DNA of 7,518 bases, from NCBI GenBank assembly GCA_905182935.1, contig CAJJDL010000148.1:1-7518 (forward strand). The letters run 5' to 3'. The stretch is from an uncultured Nitrospinaceae bacterium (lineage in GTDB: Bacteria; Nitrospinota; Nitrospinia; Nitrospinales; VA-1). Positions 6,912 to 7,518 of this stretch are shown piece after piece. The translations under genes and the position numbers were made by a program. Within the stretch, counting starts at the first letter, position 1. Each line of letters starts with the position of its first letter. The notes beneath the pieces are model-generated. The model saw only the letters and a list, made by a program, of their open reading frames with translations, did no database searches and was not told the origin of the DNA.

Positions 6912-7518
6912 ATGGCAGAAATTGAAGAAGGTAGGAAGTACGAAAAAATTGCATTGGATTGTTTGAAGCAAAACAACCTTTCTGAGGCAGAATCCAATTT
7001 TCTGCAGGCATTGACACATATGGAGCAGTCTGGAGATGAAGAAGGTCAGGCTTATGTTCTGGGTAATCTTGGAAACCTTTGCTTTCAGAGTCGTCGACTA
7101 GATAAGGCGGAAGAGTACTATGGTAAGGCTCTCACATATATGGAGAAAGTAAATGATGTTGGGGGAATTGAGAGTTCTCTTGGTAATTTAGGAAGTGTTC
7201 TTTTCTACAAAGGCAATTTGGAGGAGGCCGAAGAGATTTATAAAAAGGCTTTAAAGTTGCTTGAAGATGCAAACGATGTTGAAGGTCAGAGCATCTATAA
7301 CGAGAATTTAGGGAATGTTCATCTTAAAAAAGATGATTTGGCTAAAGCTGAAGATTATTTTAATCGCGCTAAAACCTTGCTTGACTCAGAAAAAAATAAA
7401 GATAGATTTAAGCAGGTAGAAGACAAGCTTGTTGCTCTTCAAAAACAGCCCCAGTATATAGAAGGTAAAGAAAAAGCAATTCTAGGTAAAATAGAATCTC
7501 TAAAAAAAGAAGGTAAAA
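6912..7518 (+). CDS. Tetratricopeptide-repeat protein, 3'-truncated by the window edge
   Basis: The frame opens at ATG 6912 behind an AAGGG ribosome binding site and is still open at the last base, giving 202 visible codons. There is no signal peptide or membrane segment, so this part is probably cytoplasmic. Four repeats of about 40 residues are visible (roughly 8-45, 46-85, 86-125 and 126-160). Each shows the helix-turn-helix pattern with a GNLG-type start and an A-E-x-x-Y/F-x-x-A-L/K second helix, typical of the 40-residue TPR class that binds peptides or partner proteins. Residues ~160-202 are charged and Lys-rich (KDRFKQVEDK, then GKEKAI...), a change of character that may be a linker to another domain beyond the window. 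The start of the gene has its own promoter. Its position after a RiPP-type enzyme is suggestive only; TPR proteins occur in many contexts and the partner cannot be inferred. Confidence 0.9.
   Translation, partial: MAEIEEGRKYEKIALDCLKQNNLSEAESNFLQALTHMEQSGDEEGQAYVLGNLGNLCFQSRRLDKAEEYYGKALTYMEKVNDVGGIESSLGNLGSVLFYKGNLEEAEEIYKKALKLLEDANDVEGQSIYNENLGNVHLKKDDLAKAEDYFNRAKTLLDSEKNKDRFKQVEDKLVALQKQPQYIEGKEKAILGKIESLKKEGK

Noticed and set aside
1..7518. CRISPR array, tRNA, rRNA, insertion sequence or attachment site
   Set aside because: No spaced direct repeats, cloverleaf-like segments, conserved rRNA stretches or transposase motifs were seen; nearly all sequence is accounted for by four genes and short spacers.

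Overview
The window is AT-rich bacterial DNA (roughly 40% GC by eye) that starts and ends inside genes. A large RND-type inner-membrane permease points to a Gram-negative host. AAGG-type ribosome binding sites and textbook TTGACA/TATAAT promoter hexamers show ordinary bacterial expression signals. I cannot name a genus from the sequence. The only specialised feature is a cobalamin-dependent radical SAM enzyme of the type used in RiPP (ribosomally made, modified peptide) maturation.

Layout. (1) Positions 2-2539, plus strand: the last ~845 codons of an RND efflux permease whose start lies upstream of the window. (2) Positions 2540-2647: a short convergent spacer without a convincing terminator. 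(3) Positions 2648-4642, minus strand: a 664-residue protein that I do not recognise, with a methyltransferase-like C-terminal part and a disordered acidic tail. (4) Positions 4643-4795: a 153-bp divergent control region. It carries a consensus promoter for the minus-strand gene and an extended -10 promoter placed so that the plus-strand gene should be read as a leaderless mRNA. (5) Positions 4796-6631: a 611-residue B12-binding radical SAM protein of the RiPP C-methyltransferase type, with the atypical C-x7-C-x2-C cluster motif. (6) Positions 6632-6911: a 280-bp spacer with a consensus sigma70 promoter, a long leader, a hairpin and one doubtful 26-codon ORF. (7) Positions 6912-7518: the first 202 codons of a tetratricopeptide-repeat (TPR) protein that runs off the end.

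How they may work together. The divergent pair (664-residue unknown and radical SAM enzyme) shares one short regulatory region and is the best candidate for a functional unit. The radical SAM enzyme would methylate unactivated carbons of a peptide, and the partner may be a second modification or accessory factor. No convincing precursor peptide, leader protease or dedicated peptide ABC exporter is visible, so the substrate is either encoded outside the window, is a very small unannotated ORF, or is not a classical RiPP. The RND permease is convergent with the pair and the TPR gene has its own promoter, so their link to the pair is only positional.
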